Positions 44,943 to 56,205 of a DNA stretch of 64,000 nucleotides are shown here, piece after piece. Within the stretch, counting starts at the first letter, position 1; each line of letters begins with the position of its first letter. The stretch is taken from assembly GCA_022835595.1 (NCBI GenBank), contig BQUP01000010.1, positions 574,236 to 638,235 on the forward strand, written 5' to 3'. This stretch comes from Cystobasidium ongulense (taxonomy: Eukaryota > Basidiomycota > Cystobasidiomycetes > Cystobasidiales > Cystobasidiaceae). The notes under the pieces are model-generated. The model made no database searches. It worked only from the letters and a program-made list of their open reading frames with translations, and was not told the origin of the DNA. Made by a program: the position numbers and the translations under genes.

Positions 44943-46145
44943 ATGGAGCCCTTCAACGAGAAAAACCTGACGGTGATGATGATGCTGGCATGTCTCATCG
45001 CCCTCGTGACAGGACAAACTCTTTCGAAGAAGAGTGAAGGGATATGCACGCGATCGCCCAACAAGATCATTTCCGCTTGCAGAGGAGCAGGTGACTTCAT
45101 GTTCACTTTCGATGAGTAGGTTATTTCTAGTAGCCAGACCATTTTGAACCTGTGCAGATATACACCGCCGACTCGAGCTGTTTTAGAATGAGTCGACAAG
45201 AGCCAGGCTGACTTGTCCTTGATATGCAGCGGCCTGTCCGATAACACTCATACTCTACTCGAGAAACTTGATGAAGAGGGTGTGAAAGCGACCATGTTCA
45301 TCAATGGCAACAACGGTAAGCTGAGATGGCACACATTCGACGAGCATAGCTGAGACGTATCGCAATCAAACGTCGTCAATCAGGACGATGCATTTACGAC
45401 TATGCAGATGAGCTCCAGGCAGCCTTCCGCGCAGGTCACACTATCGGCTCCCACACCTGGTAAGTTTGGAGATGGAGCGCAAAGCGGTTCTGTAACTGGC
45501 AGTAGAGGGCGTGAACAGACGATAATACATCCTGTTTGCAACCACTTTGTATAGGACGCATACCGCACCTCATCTCTTGACAGGTCCAATGATGGAGAAA
45601 GAGCTTGACCAAATCGAAGAAGCAATGGTGAAGATTCTTGGCGTCAAGCCTAAGCTCTATATGCCACCTTATGGTATAATAGACACGAAGAATGCCAATG
45701 TCTCTGCAGGGTTTGAGGTCCTTCGCAATCGAGGTTATACGAGTGCGTAGCTGTTTCACGCAAGAGTCGGGTCGACCAGTCCGATTATAGCTGATCTTGA
45801 TGCATGTCTGATGACCTCCTTCTATTCTAATCGGTCTCGACAGTTGTCTATTGGACGGTGACCGCCAATTCAGGTGACGATGAAGGAGCAGCATTCGCAC
45901 TAGACCAATTCGATAAATTCTTGGATCAGGATCCCATGCCGAGATCAGGTATTTCCGTAAGCTTGGATCCGAATGAAGAGGTAGTGACAGGAGTGCTATC
46001 GCAAGCTATCGCAAAGCTTGTCGACCATAATTTCAAGATAGTTGATGCGAAGACATGCTTGAAGGTTCGACTCTACGACTATCTCGGGCAATGCTTGCGT
46101 CGAGGTCATTTGCCCAAGAGAGATGATACTTGGAAATGCAAATAG
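44943..46145 (+). CDS. Secreted polysaccharide deacetylase, array copy 4 (divergent)
   Basis: The N-terminus has a hydrophobic core (LTVMMMLACLIALVTG) after a charged MEPFNEKN start, a plausible signal peptide. The catalytic motifs are FMFTFDD with GLSDNTHTLLE across the intron, EGVKATMFINGNN, AGHTIGSHTW followed by THTAPHLLT (both histidines present), VKPKLYMPPYG (the usual arginine of RPPYG is methionine), and WTVTANSGDDEG. The late histidine motif is replaced by ISVSLDPNEE. The C-terminus KRDDTWKCK resembles copies 1 and 2. Introns are at the same places as in the other copies. The metal triad is intact, but the missing arginine and late histidine suggest altered activity or a different substrate. 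It ends the array on the right. Confidence 0.85.
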
Positions 46146-47277
46146 GCAGAAGGTCTAGCTAGGACTCTGCCAACCTGTCTCTTCGATATACCAATGATCT
46201 ACTTGTGCGTATTAGATCGTAAATTTTACGCCTGCATTCATTCATCAGACAAGCTCGTTGCTGTGCAAACCAAGACTTTACGCGTAGAGACAGCTCGAGT
46301 ATGTGTTGCCGTTTGCCGTTTGCTTTATTCGTTTCTTCGCAATCATCGAATGCATGGTTTGAAGCCAAATCCAATACTCCGGCGCGAGCTGAAGCTTGGA
46401 GTCTCGTGCAACCCAGTCGTCAAAATGCAGAAGCCTTTGCGCCCACCCTGCAGTCGAGCCATCCATTCGATTCTCCAGCGAGCCAGATTTTGAGGAGTCA
46501 AGTTTGAGGTGAGTTTTGATGGGTATACCGTACCGTATTAGAGCAACCTGCAGCGCGAAGGGCAGCTCACGCACTGTAAACAAGCTACTGCACACATGAC
46601 ACTCTCCTTGACATGTCATGCCTTTGCCTGTCCGTCTTTGCCTCTCGCTGGAGTTGGGCCAGATCAAGTTTTCCATATTTTTGCGCACCGCGAGCTGACA
46701 GCGACGAGGCTTTGCTGCAGTAGGTTGGCCTCGGACTGACCGTGGCTGCCAGACCATTGGCGATACTGCAGCAGCAAGACCCTCCGCATACCTACATCAA
46801 CACATCGACCCTCTATCCACGCCCACACGCTTGCATCGAGGCCAACAGACTCGCCGTCCCAGTCCTCACCTCGAAGCCACGCCCGAAACTCGCAGCCGCA
46901 AAAAGGCAGAGTCCCATTTGGTTGGAGCACTCTCTGGGCGGGCATCGCTGAAGGCACATACACCACGCCCTTAGCATCACACACTCTCGCCGTCGTCGTC
47001 AGCTCGTCCAACTCCACCGCCCAACCGCTTGATCCACCTCGACCAGCCATCGCCCGGCGAGCCCTTCCAGGCTGCCTTTTACCGAATCGATCTCAATTTC
47101 TGCCAGTAAACGGCACCGGCCTTTGAACTTCCACTCTGCACTTGCTTTCCACAAACCATTCGCGACAAGGCGTTGAAGAAGCACGAGTAGACTGCACACG
47201 CTCTGCATGTCGACGCGGCGTTGCGTGACTCTTGTCTAGTGCTCCCACGCTCTCGTCAGCCTGCACAACCTCTCAAC
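46146..47277. other. Long upstream region of the SAP/kinase gene (1.1 kb)
   Basis: No gene is convincing. A minus-strand open frame of 128 codons (46664-47050) and one of 159 codons (46278-46757) overlap each other and carry no recognisable domain or intron structure. The right half is C-rich on the plus strand and is likely the promoter and leader of the next gene. Confidence 0.45.
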
Positions 47278-50200
47278 ATGCCTACCATCTACACCGCACT
47301 CGCGCGATCTCGCTCCACGCGCCGTGAACAGCAACAACAGCAACCTCCAAAAAAGCAGACAGGCCAAGCTGGAGGCCTGATAAGCAAAAGGTCGCAGCCT
47401 CCGCTCAAGCGCAGGCGCATACTCCAACACTCCTCGACTGGAACCTCTGACTCGGACAATGATGAGCCCGCCTCTTCTTCACCCGAGACCGATCAGTCTT
47501 CTGAACACGACGACAACGAACGCGATTCTGATTATGTGAACGATTTATCTGCGGAAGAGGACCAAACCACTCCTAGAGCACATCGTCACCAAGACAGGAG
47601 CAGAGTTGCAGCTTCTGGCTCATCATCAGCATCATCCTCGGATGCAAGCATGAGCGATTCCGAAGCTTCATCTTCTTCCGGAGATGCTGCATCACACGTG
47701 AAGAAGGCATTGAATTCGATCGAAGTCAACGCGCTCAGTAAAGAACAGCGCAACACCAGTGCTCGTACATCTGGCTGGAACAATCCAGAGAACCTTCAGA
47801 AAGAAGCAAAACTTGCGGTCAAAAAGCTGCGAAGGTGGGTAGTAGCTATTACCTGTTGTGTTCGCCACATACTGATGCGATTCTCATTGCCTGAGCAGAG
47901 ATGTGCCCACCCTACTCAATCGATACCCTCCTTCCCCAGTCAAACTCCTCCCCAAAGCAGGACGTCGTGGATTTCAAGTCCATCCTGATGTACCGAATCC
48001 ATTCTCTTACAATATGCCTTACGCCGCCACATCCACTTCTTCAGCATCAAGGCATCGCGCGAACGGAGCACGAACAACCGCTACCATTCAAGCAGGTCTT
48101 CGACGTTTTGCAGGTAAAATGATTAACAAGGTCAATACAATGGGTCTTTCTGGGAACTCTAGAATGTCAGACTCTCCAGCAATGGTCAAACCTCGGTCGA
48201 AAGGTCGAGAAAAGATCTCCTCAAGCTTAAATGGCAAGCGGAAACGGGATGACAAGCATCACGACTATACTAGAGCAAATCATTCATCATCGCGTAGAAC
48301 GTCTACGGACAAGACACTGCAAAAGCGCAATTCAGGACAATATGTCGCTGAAGAACGGCCAGACTTGGATTTCTCGTCCCTGCAGCCTATACGGAGAACG
48401 CGCTCCCTTGCGAGACAGATAGAACAGCTTGGCGTTCCTGCAAGTCAGACATACGACGATGACGTTGACGAAGATGAAGCTCCAGTGGCTTCTACGTCAA
48501 ACGCTCCTTTCAGACGAAACAGTGGGAAAGGGTCCAGCAAGCATATTACAATGACGGATGATGATGATACTGAATCCGTCGAACGAAGTATAGCGGAAAT
48601 GTCTCTTGATGAGATCACGGAGAATGGCGAAGAAGAAGAAGATCAAGAGGAAGGTGAAGGAGGACAAGAAGAAGAGGATGCTGATCTATTGCACCAAGCC
48701 TCTTTACCCCAATTACATCGGCTACGGAAAGATCATCTACTTCGCCTTGTTGCTTCCCTCCAACACGAAGATGATGAGCAAGATCGTTCAGATTTTACCA
48801 AAGATATGCTTGTCAAGATGATAATGGATAATCGAGATGCTGAGGCAGAGAAAGAGGAAGAAGAACAAGAGGAAGATTCTGATAGTACGTCCGAAGAGGT
48901 GGAGAGCCAAGCTTCGCCCAAGAAGCGGTCTTCAACGTCAAATGTGCTTGGAACTCGGCACGGTATCCGTCGGACTTCGGCAAATGCCAACATTCCGCAG
49001 AAAGACACCTCGCCAAAGCGACAGTATAGATCTCTACCCGCCTCTTCTTCACCACAGCGTCCACAAGTCAACCCCAACGTTCGTTCTAGATCATTCAACA
49101 GGCTGATCGACTCGAGTAGCAGTGGATCGTCTTCTTCAGACAATGAACATCGCTTCGCCTCCTCACAACCTTCTTCTTCCCCTCACCAACGTCGACGCCG
49201 AACTGCTTCTGGTCTTGGATTAGGTCGGCCTAAACTCGGTAGCAGTTTAGAGAAGACACCTGGTCGGCTAAGATCTGGAAAACTGCGGCAGCCGAGTACG
49301 GTCGTGTCTTCTTCGGATGCGGAAAAGGAGAATCGCTATCAAGGTAGTCATACAGTGCCTGGTATTCGCCGGACAACGAGTCATGCATCTATACACGAGG
49401 ATGAAGATGAAGCTCCTACACCTATCGCACGACGTACGCGTCATCGACGTAACATGTCGACTGTATCGGCTGCCAGCTCGGCTGGCTATGGAGACGACGA
49501 AGAGGCGGATGGTATGGCTAACCGCGAATATAGACTTAGGAAGGTCTCACTCCCACGGCGAGCGGCATCGAAAAGGAACAACGTAGTCGAGGTTTCGGAC
49601 GAAGAACAGCATGATGAGACGGAGGAAGATGAATTAGAAGATGAGGAGATTGGCGAACGATCTGTCATCGACCACGATGAGGACAATGATGAGGATGAGG
49701 AGGGGGAAGCAGAACATGAAGATCCAATCGATTTGTCGACCGCTACTAGGACTGGCTTGTTGAGACTTCGACGAGACGCTCTCATGCAAATGTGCCGAGA
49801 ACGAGATCTTGACGAGGCGGGGACAAAAGCAGATTTAGCGACCGCTCTGTTAGACTGGTGGGCAGAGTACGGTCAGGTCGAAGAAGAAGAAGAAGAAGGT
49901 GATGCAGACCAATCGGAACAATCGACCTCATCGGATGCTGATGATGGTGAAGATGTAGAAGAGGAAGAAGACGAGGATTTCGAACCTGCCGATGTATCTA
50001 TGGAAAGTGTTTCTTCTGCTACCTCGGTCGAATCATCGTCGACGGTTTCGTCGGCGCCTCGTTCAGACGCTACTACTCGCGTAGCTGCTCGTAAGGAAAC
50101 GAAAACTCAAGCTCTGGCTAAACTCAGTAATAAAAGACAGTCCTACGATAAAGCAAGTCGCGATAAGCCTCTACTTCTCAAATCAGATAAAAGCAAGGCA

Positions 50201-51218
50201 ATACTCGTACATTCACCTCGTCCCGATACTCCACCCGGTAGTGGTGATGCACAAGATAATGATCTCGAACTAGATCTCGAGTCATTAAATCTGCTAGATA
50301 AGGAAATTCATCCTGATAAGCTTAAAAGAGGAGAGAAGATTGGTAGTGGTGGATTCAAAGATGTTTATAAGGGTAGATATAGGAATGTCAAAGTTGCCCT
50401 TGCTGATATTAGAGGACATTTGACTGAGAATGATATCAAAGAATTGAGTCTATTGAGGGATTTGAGACATGAGAATATTGTTAGATTTATTGGAGTCAGC
50501 ATTCCTAGTCAGAGTGATGTTCCTGTCACTATCGTTACAGAACTCTGCTCGAATGGTGATCTATTCGACTATATCCGGAACACACCTGCGCCTCCTCTAG
50601 AGAAGATTGTGAGTAATGCCCACTTTATTTCTTATCACAGAAACTTTACCGCAAATGCTAACGCGTCTGCATTTCTTTCAGCTCTCCATCATGCTCAATG
50701 TGGCCAAAGGTTTGGAATACCTTCACAAGCGCAAGCCTGCGACGATTCATCGCGACATGAAATCCAGCAATGTCCTCGTTACTGCTAGGGGGGTAGCTAA
50801 GATTGCCGACTTTGGTCTCGCACGAGTCAAGAATTCTACGCGGTCGATCATCAAGTCTTTAGTCGGTACAGTCAACTGGCAAGCACCGGAACTCTGGGTT
50901 CCACATCCTCGCTATAATGAAAAAGTGGATGTATACTCTGCAGCAATGGTCTTTTGGGAATGCTTACAATGGCACCTCAGTCAGAAACGTTATCCGTTTG
51001 AAGGAATGAATGAACATGCGATCTATCAAGAAGTAGGACAGAAGCAAATGAGACCTTCTACTGCTACTATGAGACGTCAATGGGGTGGTGATATATTAGA
51101 CCTTGTTGAAAAGATGTGGGCACAATCACCCGCTCAGAGACCCGGCATGACGGAAGTAGTCAAGGAATTGGAAGGACTGCTACATGCTGAAAAGGCAAGA
51201 GTAAAGGCTGCACGGTAG
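47278..51218 (+). CDS. SAP-motif protein with C-terminal TKL-type (pseudo)kinase domain
   Basis: Three exons give about 1,250 residues. The first 900 or so are disordered and acidic/serine-rich, with basic patches (KRSQPPLKRRRI) that may be nuclear signals. Two SAP-like helical motifs are seen: LPQLHRLRKDHLLRLVASL and, later, RTGLLRLRRDALMQMCRERD with DEAGTKADLATALLDWW. SAP motifs bind AT-rich DNA. The kinase domain follows: glycine loop GSGGFKDVYKG, then KVALADIRGHL (the VAIK lysine position is alanine), IVTELCSNGDLFDYI, IHRDMKSSNVLV, KIADFGLARV and GTVNWQAPELW, ending AEKARVKAAR. HRD and DFG are intact. Many basidiomycetes have relatives of this kinase with the same loop. Without the lysine, catalysis is doubtful unless another lysine substitutes. 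Fusion of DNA-binding motifs with a kinase is unusual. Confidence 0.83.
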
Positions 51219-52031
51219 CGCTTTTCTTCAGTTTCTCATTCAGACTGGTTTTCGATTTTCCTCTTCACCCGCATGGGTCTTCATACCTTCCTATCTTCTT
51301 CGCTCTTCTGGACTTTTCCCAACATTTTTCGATAACGCCCTACCTAGATTCAGGATTTAATCAACAAAAGCAACGCAACACAGTAGTAGTACGCGGTAGT
51401 AAGTCTGGCATTCTGAAATAATTTTGGTAGAAACGAGCTTGCAAGGCCGCCAAGCAAGTCAGACAAAAAAGAGAGAAATGATTTCACGACACAAGGAGAG
51501 ATTTGTGCGTCGTTCCAAAGCAAACATTCTCGAATGTATCTAATATTGTTACCTGTTTCCAATCATTGCAAAAGGGCAGTGGTCACCATAAACAACTTTG
51601 TAACCTAGTACTTTTCCCTCTCATCTCCAACTTCCTGTTCCGCCAGACTAGATTAGATTCTATAGCAATTGGCACCAGTGACGAGCTTTCGCAATTCAAA
51701 GATAGCATGTCACTCGGCACTAGGCTATGTATAAAGTGCCTACTAACAAGAGGGAGCCTTTTCTTTGCAGATCTTTGTGGACACTTTGTGGGGGGGGATC
51801 TGCATTATTATCAATCTTCTGCATGGAAAAAACCTTTACACGCTGACGCCACCATGTAGTGATCGAGAATTGTACGGCATGGTTTTACGCTTTGCACTGC
51901 ATGACAGACAGGAATTCATTCGACGACATGGAAAACATGGGAGTGGTGGTGTGATGGCTTGAATACGCGCCAACTGCTTGTAGCACACAACACAAGCTAC
52001 ACCGAAATCCCCAACTCCATCCTTGGTTGCG
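51219..52031. other. Intergenic region (0.8 kb)
   Basis: I see no gene in these 813 bases. The plus-strand open frame 51503-51859 shows no domain. A GGGGGGG run is at about 51790. The promoter of the serine-rich gene is expected in the right part. Confidence 0.4.
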
Positions 52032-53002
52032 ATGGAGTGCACGCCCTCCACATCCTCGAGCAGCAGCAGCAGCAGCAGCAGCAGCGAGGCCTCGTCGCCC
52101 ATGGTGCCTGCAGCTCGGCAGTCGCGTAGGGATACACGGCATATCCATAGTGCGGACGACAGGATGGCTGAGCTGACATGTGTTCTATCCTCACGGACCA
52201 CAGCAACATCCTTCTTCAGCTCTCCCCGCTTGGACAGAGAGTCGTCCAGCAGCAGCGACGAGACGGAGATAGCCACGCCGCCATCCACGACGAGTGCACA
52301 ACAGCAACAGCAGCAACTCAAGAGCGGACCGCGAGCGCACTACAGGACCACAGACATGCTTCAATTCGAAGGCCGAGACAGCCCTCGTCAGGTCTGGATA
52401 TGCGACAAGAAGCCAAGCAGTCCGCTGCCGGGTTACGTGACGCCGTCAGAGCAGCCACAGCGGCAGCCGCAGCATCAGCATCAATTGCAAGGTGGGTAGC
52501 ATGCCCTCTCCAGCAGACGAGGTTTCCACCATGGTCACGCGGACAGTCTGCTTTCCATATCCCCGTTACCAGAACTGACTCTGATTCTCTTATTTGCATG
52601 CCTCTGTTCGATTGATTCCAGGCTCGAATGCCGACGACTGCTATTTCGCAGGTGCGATTCAGCAGCCAGACTGCCTCCACCTGGGGCATAGACCCACATT
52701 CGTACACTCAGAGACTGTCCCGGATGTACACGCACTCGTCGAAGAACAGAAAAGAATCCACAATCTGCGTCATCCTGTTAAAAAGGTGACCCAAAGTCAA
52801 AAGCAAGAGACGGGTGGGTGGCCCTTTTGCCAGTCACGTGACTGTGGCGCAAGAGGTGTTTCTAGCGGCTGACTGACTCGGCATCTCTCTTGCGGAAAAA
52901 GCTGCACCCGCCAATTCATCAGAAGCTCGCAAATCATTCAAGATATCAGAAGATCGTTCGTCGACATTGGAAGGAATCGTTCAACCCTCTAACAGCAAAT
53001 GA
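52032..53002 (+). CDS. Serine- and glutamine-rich protein of unknown function
   Basis: Three exons can be joined. Exon 1 starts MECTPSTSSSSSSSS and is very rich in serine, with a short QQQQQQ tract and the piece DMLQFEGRDSPRQVWICDKK. Exon 2 is more ordered: SNADDCYFAGAIQQPDCLHL, GHRPTFVHSETVPDVHALVE and EQKRIHNLRHPVKKVTQ. Exon 3, chosen because it stays open after a GTGGGT donor, ends LEGIVQPSNSK at 53002. I recognise no domain. No signal peptide or membrane segment is present, and exon 2 could be a small conserved core. Its nearest neighbour on the right, Rit1, converges on it. The gene may extend differently at the 3' end. Confidence 0.5.
52059..52085 (+). repeat. AGC trinucleotide repeat, nine units, coding serine
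   Basis: Nine AGC units in a row encode serine in the first exon of the serine-rich gene. Such coding microsatellites can vary in length between strains without breaking the frame. Confidence 0.9.
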
Positions 53003-53338
53003 CAGATGCACGGCTGGACATTACTCATACCCAGGTTGCAGAAAGCTATGGCTCATACACGAAAACCACACCCCTTACTTGTACTTCTGGAAGACCAATC
53101 CCCGACAAGATGGCACATCGCATAAAGCATAAAGCCTACGCAGAAGCGCCGCCTGTAGCTTATGAAATAACAGTGGAATTCATGTTGTTGTAATTAAAAT
53201 GAGACAGTTTCTAGCAGCTTCCGGAACGTACACACACGATAGACACGTCCATGCTAGTGTAGCAATATAAGGAACTGTTGATTCGGAAAAACAGTGCAAT
53301 TGCTGACTGTCCTTCACTTCCATGAGCTACATGAGGGG
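53003..53338. other. Convergent intergenic region
   Basis: These 336 bases lie between the serine-rich gene and Rit1. No gene is seen; TTGTAATTAAAAT near 53189 is a possible 3' end signal. Confidence 0.4.
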
Positions 53339-55246
53339 TTATCTCGAGAAAAGATACTCGTTAACCCGCTTGAGGATTCCCTTGCTTGGATTCAACTTGC
53401 CATTAGAGGCTGTAATTATCCATTCAAGCCGCCTGGAGACTGTGACTTTGCCTAGAGAACGCACCATGCCAGAGCAATGCTTAGCGTGAATTAGATGTTG
53501 GAATCTGACTCGTTACTTACTGATGCTCTCTGGCTGCAAAGTACCGACATACTGACCCTCCCCATTAAAGTCATCGAAGTGCAGAGCTACCAAAGCAGAT
53601 TCCGCTCAATGCACACGTAAGGTTATGAGGAGTAATAACCCGACTCACAAAACGCAATCAACAAAATACCGATACCGAAGTCTCGTTCATTCGATGAATT
53701 GTCCTTAGGCCAGACGATTTGAATAGAGCGAGAATTACCGAGCGCTCCCGCTACCCCCTTTTCAATGTTTTCTATCTGAGAAGAAAAGTAGGACAGATGC
53801 TTCTTCGGTGCTTGTGGTATCAGAAAGACGTGTGCATCTTCCTCTCGAGAAGCTGATGAGCCGGACCCGATACATATCGTATAGATGTCTGGATCTATAT
53901 TTTGTAAGTCCATCGGTGTGGCGAAGCAATAGCCTATGGAAGTCCCTGCGATCCAATGTACTTCTGCTAGCGCTCTTTGATCTTCCTTCTGACCGGAAAC
54001 GACTGTTTCATGATCGGCGGCTAGCCTCGTCATCAACCCATACAGTCCCTCTCTGGAGCAGTCCAGTATCTCCCTCTTGTGTTGCCAAAAGTGGTGAGGA
54101 CCAAAGCCGAGAGGAACCCATCCTTCGTGATCATCTCCTGATCCAGGGACATAATTGAAATTGCTATTGCGCTCTGAAGATCCGCCTGTTGTGTATCTAC
54201 TAGCTGAGAGACAAATGACAGGATAGAAGTGCTCAAAGTGAGCCGAATGAAGAGTTTCGTCGGGTAATCGGGAGGAAGGTGAGATGTGCAATGGTCGAAG
54301 TGGTTTTGTCAAGGCTGGCAGAGTGTACGAGGATCGCTAGCGGGGAACGTGTGTGAGTTGTGTATCCGAACTGCGCTATAACCTTCATCTTACGAGCAGG
54401 TCCGTAGCCCATCCATCAAGTCTCGACCTGATTTGATCCCTTTCAGATTCGCCAACTGATGCAGAAGAGGTATAAATGTCGAGATCCTCGGCGGACCAAG
54501 CCAATTCGCCATTTGCTTTCTGGAAGACAGCTCTATTGATAACAGCACACCACGTTGGAACCGTCTTCGAAAGTGCATCTGGGAAGCGCTTCCCGCGTCT
54601 TGTCGAATCTACGATGATGGACCTGCAACAGACCTCGACTTTAGCAGTCTGCAGAAGGGTCGCACGTCAAGAGCGTCTAGCTTACCCGCCAAACTCGATT
54701 ATCACATCCAAGAATGACAGATTAGGCCTACGTAGAGGGAACCTCCATTGACCTGCATGACCATCTATTGATTTGAAGTAGACATCGCGCTGTTGCGTCT
54801 ATAGGACCTTCTCAGCCAGGTTCGAGGCACTCCAAACTGTTGCACTGACATTGTTGCTGGATGGGTCGACATACCAAGCGCCGCATCTCAGATTAGCTGA
54901 AAACAAGAAATATCAGCTTCCCCATCATTGAAAACATCGGCTACACACACTTACGTATTACAGCGAAGTCGGGGTAAACGGCGGAAACGGCCTTAACGAA
55001 TTCAGCATCAAGCGCTATCGAATGTAGACGATTATACCTGTTGACATAAGGTCATATTCAGCTACATTATTTCTACCCTCTCTTGCATTACGAGCTCGCT
55101 AAAACGAACGGGTCGGTCAGCTCCAGGCGAATCTGTTTTCTTTGGTTGCGCAAGCTTAGTGCGGCAAGCTGGTCTTGGAGATCCTCCTCAGCGAAGACGG
55201 CGAAATCTTCGGATCCATCAGAATCATCCGAAGCCAGGTCTGGCAT
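53339..55246 (-). CDS. RIT1: Initiator tRNA 2'-O-ribosylphosphate transferase Rit1
   Basis: Exons on the minus strand join to MPDLASDDSDGSEDF, IALDAEFVKAVSAVYPDF, CANLRCGAWYVDP, QQRDVYFKSIDGHAGQW, RRPNLSFLDVIIEFGG, SIIVDSTRRGKRFPDALSKT and PTWCAVINRAV. The C-terminal half has FNYVPGSGDDHEGW, HWIAGTSIGYCFATP, RDFGIGILLIAFSESA, LHFDDFNGEGQYVG and VSRRLEWIITASNGKLNP, ending RVNEYLFSR. This is the Rit1 family: it adds a 2'-O-ribosyl phosphate at position 64 of initiator tRNA so that it cannot enter elongation. The STRRGKRFPDALSKT and YVxGSGDDHE motifs are conserved. The true C-terminus needs two further introns past 53623, which I added because the frame then matches the family end. Start 55246 is the second in-frame methionine; 55297 is an alternative. 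It shares a 112-base divergent promoter with the NDP kinase. Confidence 0.87.
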
Positions 55247-55358
55247 CGACTTCTTGTACGGCAAGGTCGGGAAGTGAACGAGAGAAACCGAAATCACCTC
55301 GGTAAATGTTCGCGATCGACTTCTAACTTGCTAGTCGTCCGACTGCTCACTTTACACA
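55247..55358. promoter_or_regulatory. Compact bidirectional promoter, RIT1 and NDP kinase
   Basis: Only 112 bases separate the start codons of the two divergent genes (or 61 if RIT1 starts at 55297), so both promoters must overlap. Confidence 0.55.
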
Positions 55359-56147
55359 ATGGCGTCCAGTACTTCGAAGCTACCTTACGAGCTTACACTG
55401 GGTCTCATCAAACCCTCACTATACGCTTCAGCTCCTCAGGTTTCCCAGGTTATGCGGTGAGTCGTGAATTGGTATCTTCGATCTGGACGTCAGCTTTTGG
55501 AGCTGACAGTACCTCTGTCAACAGCTTAATCAAGGCTAGAGGATTTGATGTAGCTCTTCATTCGTACTCACGCCGTCAAACCAAACTCACTATGATATTC
55601 TGTTCTTTGCAGGTTTGCCGATCCCGGCGCCTACATTGGACTACCGAAGAAGCCGAGATGTTCTATGCTGAACACAAGGGTAAGAGCAATGTTTCGCAAC
55701 TTCGATTGAACCGTTTGACGAACGAGCTTGCTTGTTGTAGGCCGGTTCTACTTTCCACGGCTGGTTCTTGCAATGTCTGAGCCTTTCATGGCACTGGCGT
55801 TGGGCAAACCGGATGCCATTGCAGAGTGGAGAAGTCTGATTGGACCCACTCACGTATACAAAGGCCAATGGGAGCGCCCTGAAACACTGAGAGCTCGCTT
55901 CGGTATCAGTGGTGGGCAGAACCCGTCAGAGACATTTCTTTCAGAAGTTTTGGCTAACACTCCTCTGCACTGCACAGATACGCGGAACGCATTTCATGGC
56001 TCGGATAGTCAATCTACAGCACGCAAGGAGCTGAACATGGTGTTCGAAGGTAAGGTTAGTCTAAGGAAGTTTGCATTACTGGCTGATTATCTTCTGCTTA
56101 TTGCAGGACTCGATATTGATTGGCTAATAGCAAATCAAACTCGCTAG
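55359..56147 (+). CDS. Nucleoside diphosphate kinase, NME6-like
   Basis: Five or six short exons join: LPYELTLGLIKPSLYASAPQ, RLIKARGFD, RRLHWTTEEAEMFYAEHKG, RFYFPRLVLAMSEPFMALAL, AIAEWRSLIGPTHVYKGQW, ERPETLRARFGIS, DTRNAFHGSDSQSTARKELN, ending GLDIDWLIANQTR. The NAFHGSDS motif holds the catalytic histidine that carries the phosphate; LIKP, IGPTxV and ARFG are standard NDK contacts. The wording DTRNAFHGSDS and the long insertion-free C-terminus resemble the NME6 subgroup rather than the cytosolic housekeeping enzyme. It would exchange phosphates between nucleoside tri- and diphosphates, perhaps in mitochondria as for NME6. No import signal is evident. Confidence 0.82.
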
Positions 56148-56205
56148 ATACATGGTTGCCCATCCATACTACAGTACTCCTAGGCCGTACTACTTCTCGA
56201 AACCC

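Noticed and set aside
46278-47050. Two overlapping minus-strand open frames of 159 and 128 codons
   Set aside because: They overlap each other, have no domain, no intron signals in keeping with this genome and biased composition from a C-rich leader on the other strand.
51503-51859. Plus-strand open frame of 118 codons
   Set aside because: No domain, no good start context and composition like the surrounding noncoding DNA.
53623-53660. Ending the Rit1 gene at the stop codon at 53623 (ESGYYSS)
   Set aside because: Removing a short GT-AG intron there continues the frame into SESALVALHFDD and a second exon ending YLFSR, which agrees with the family C-terminus.
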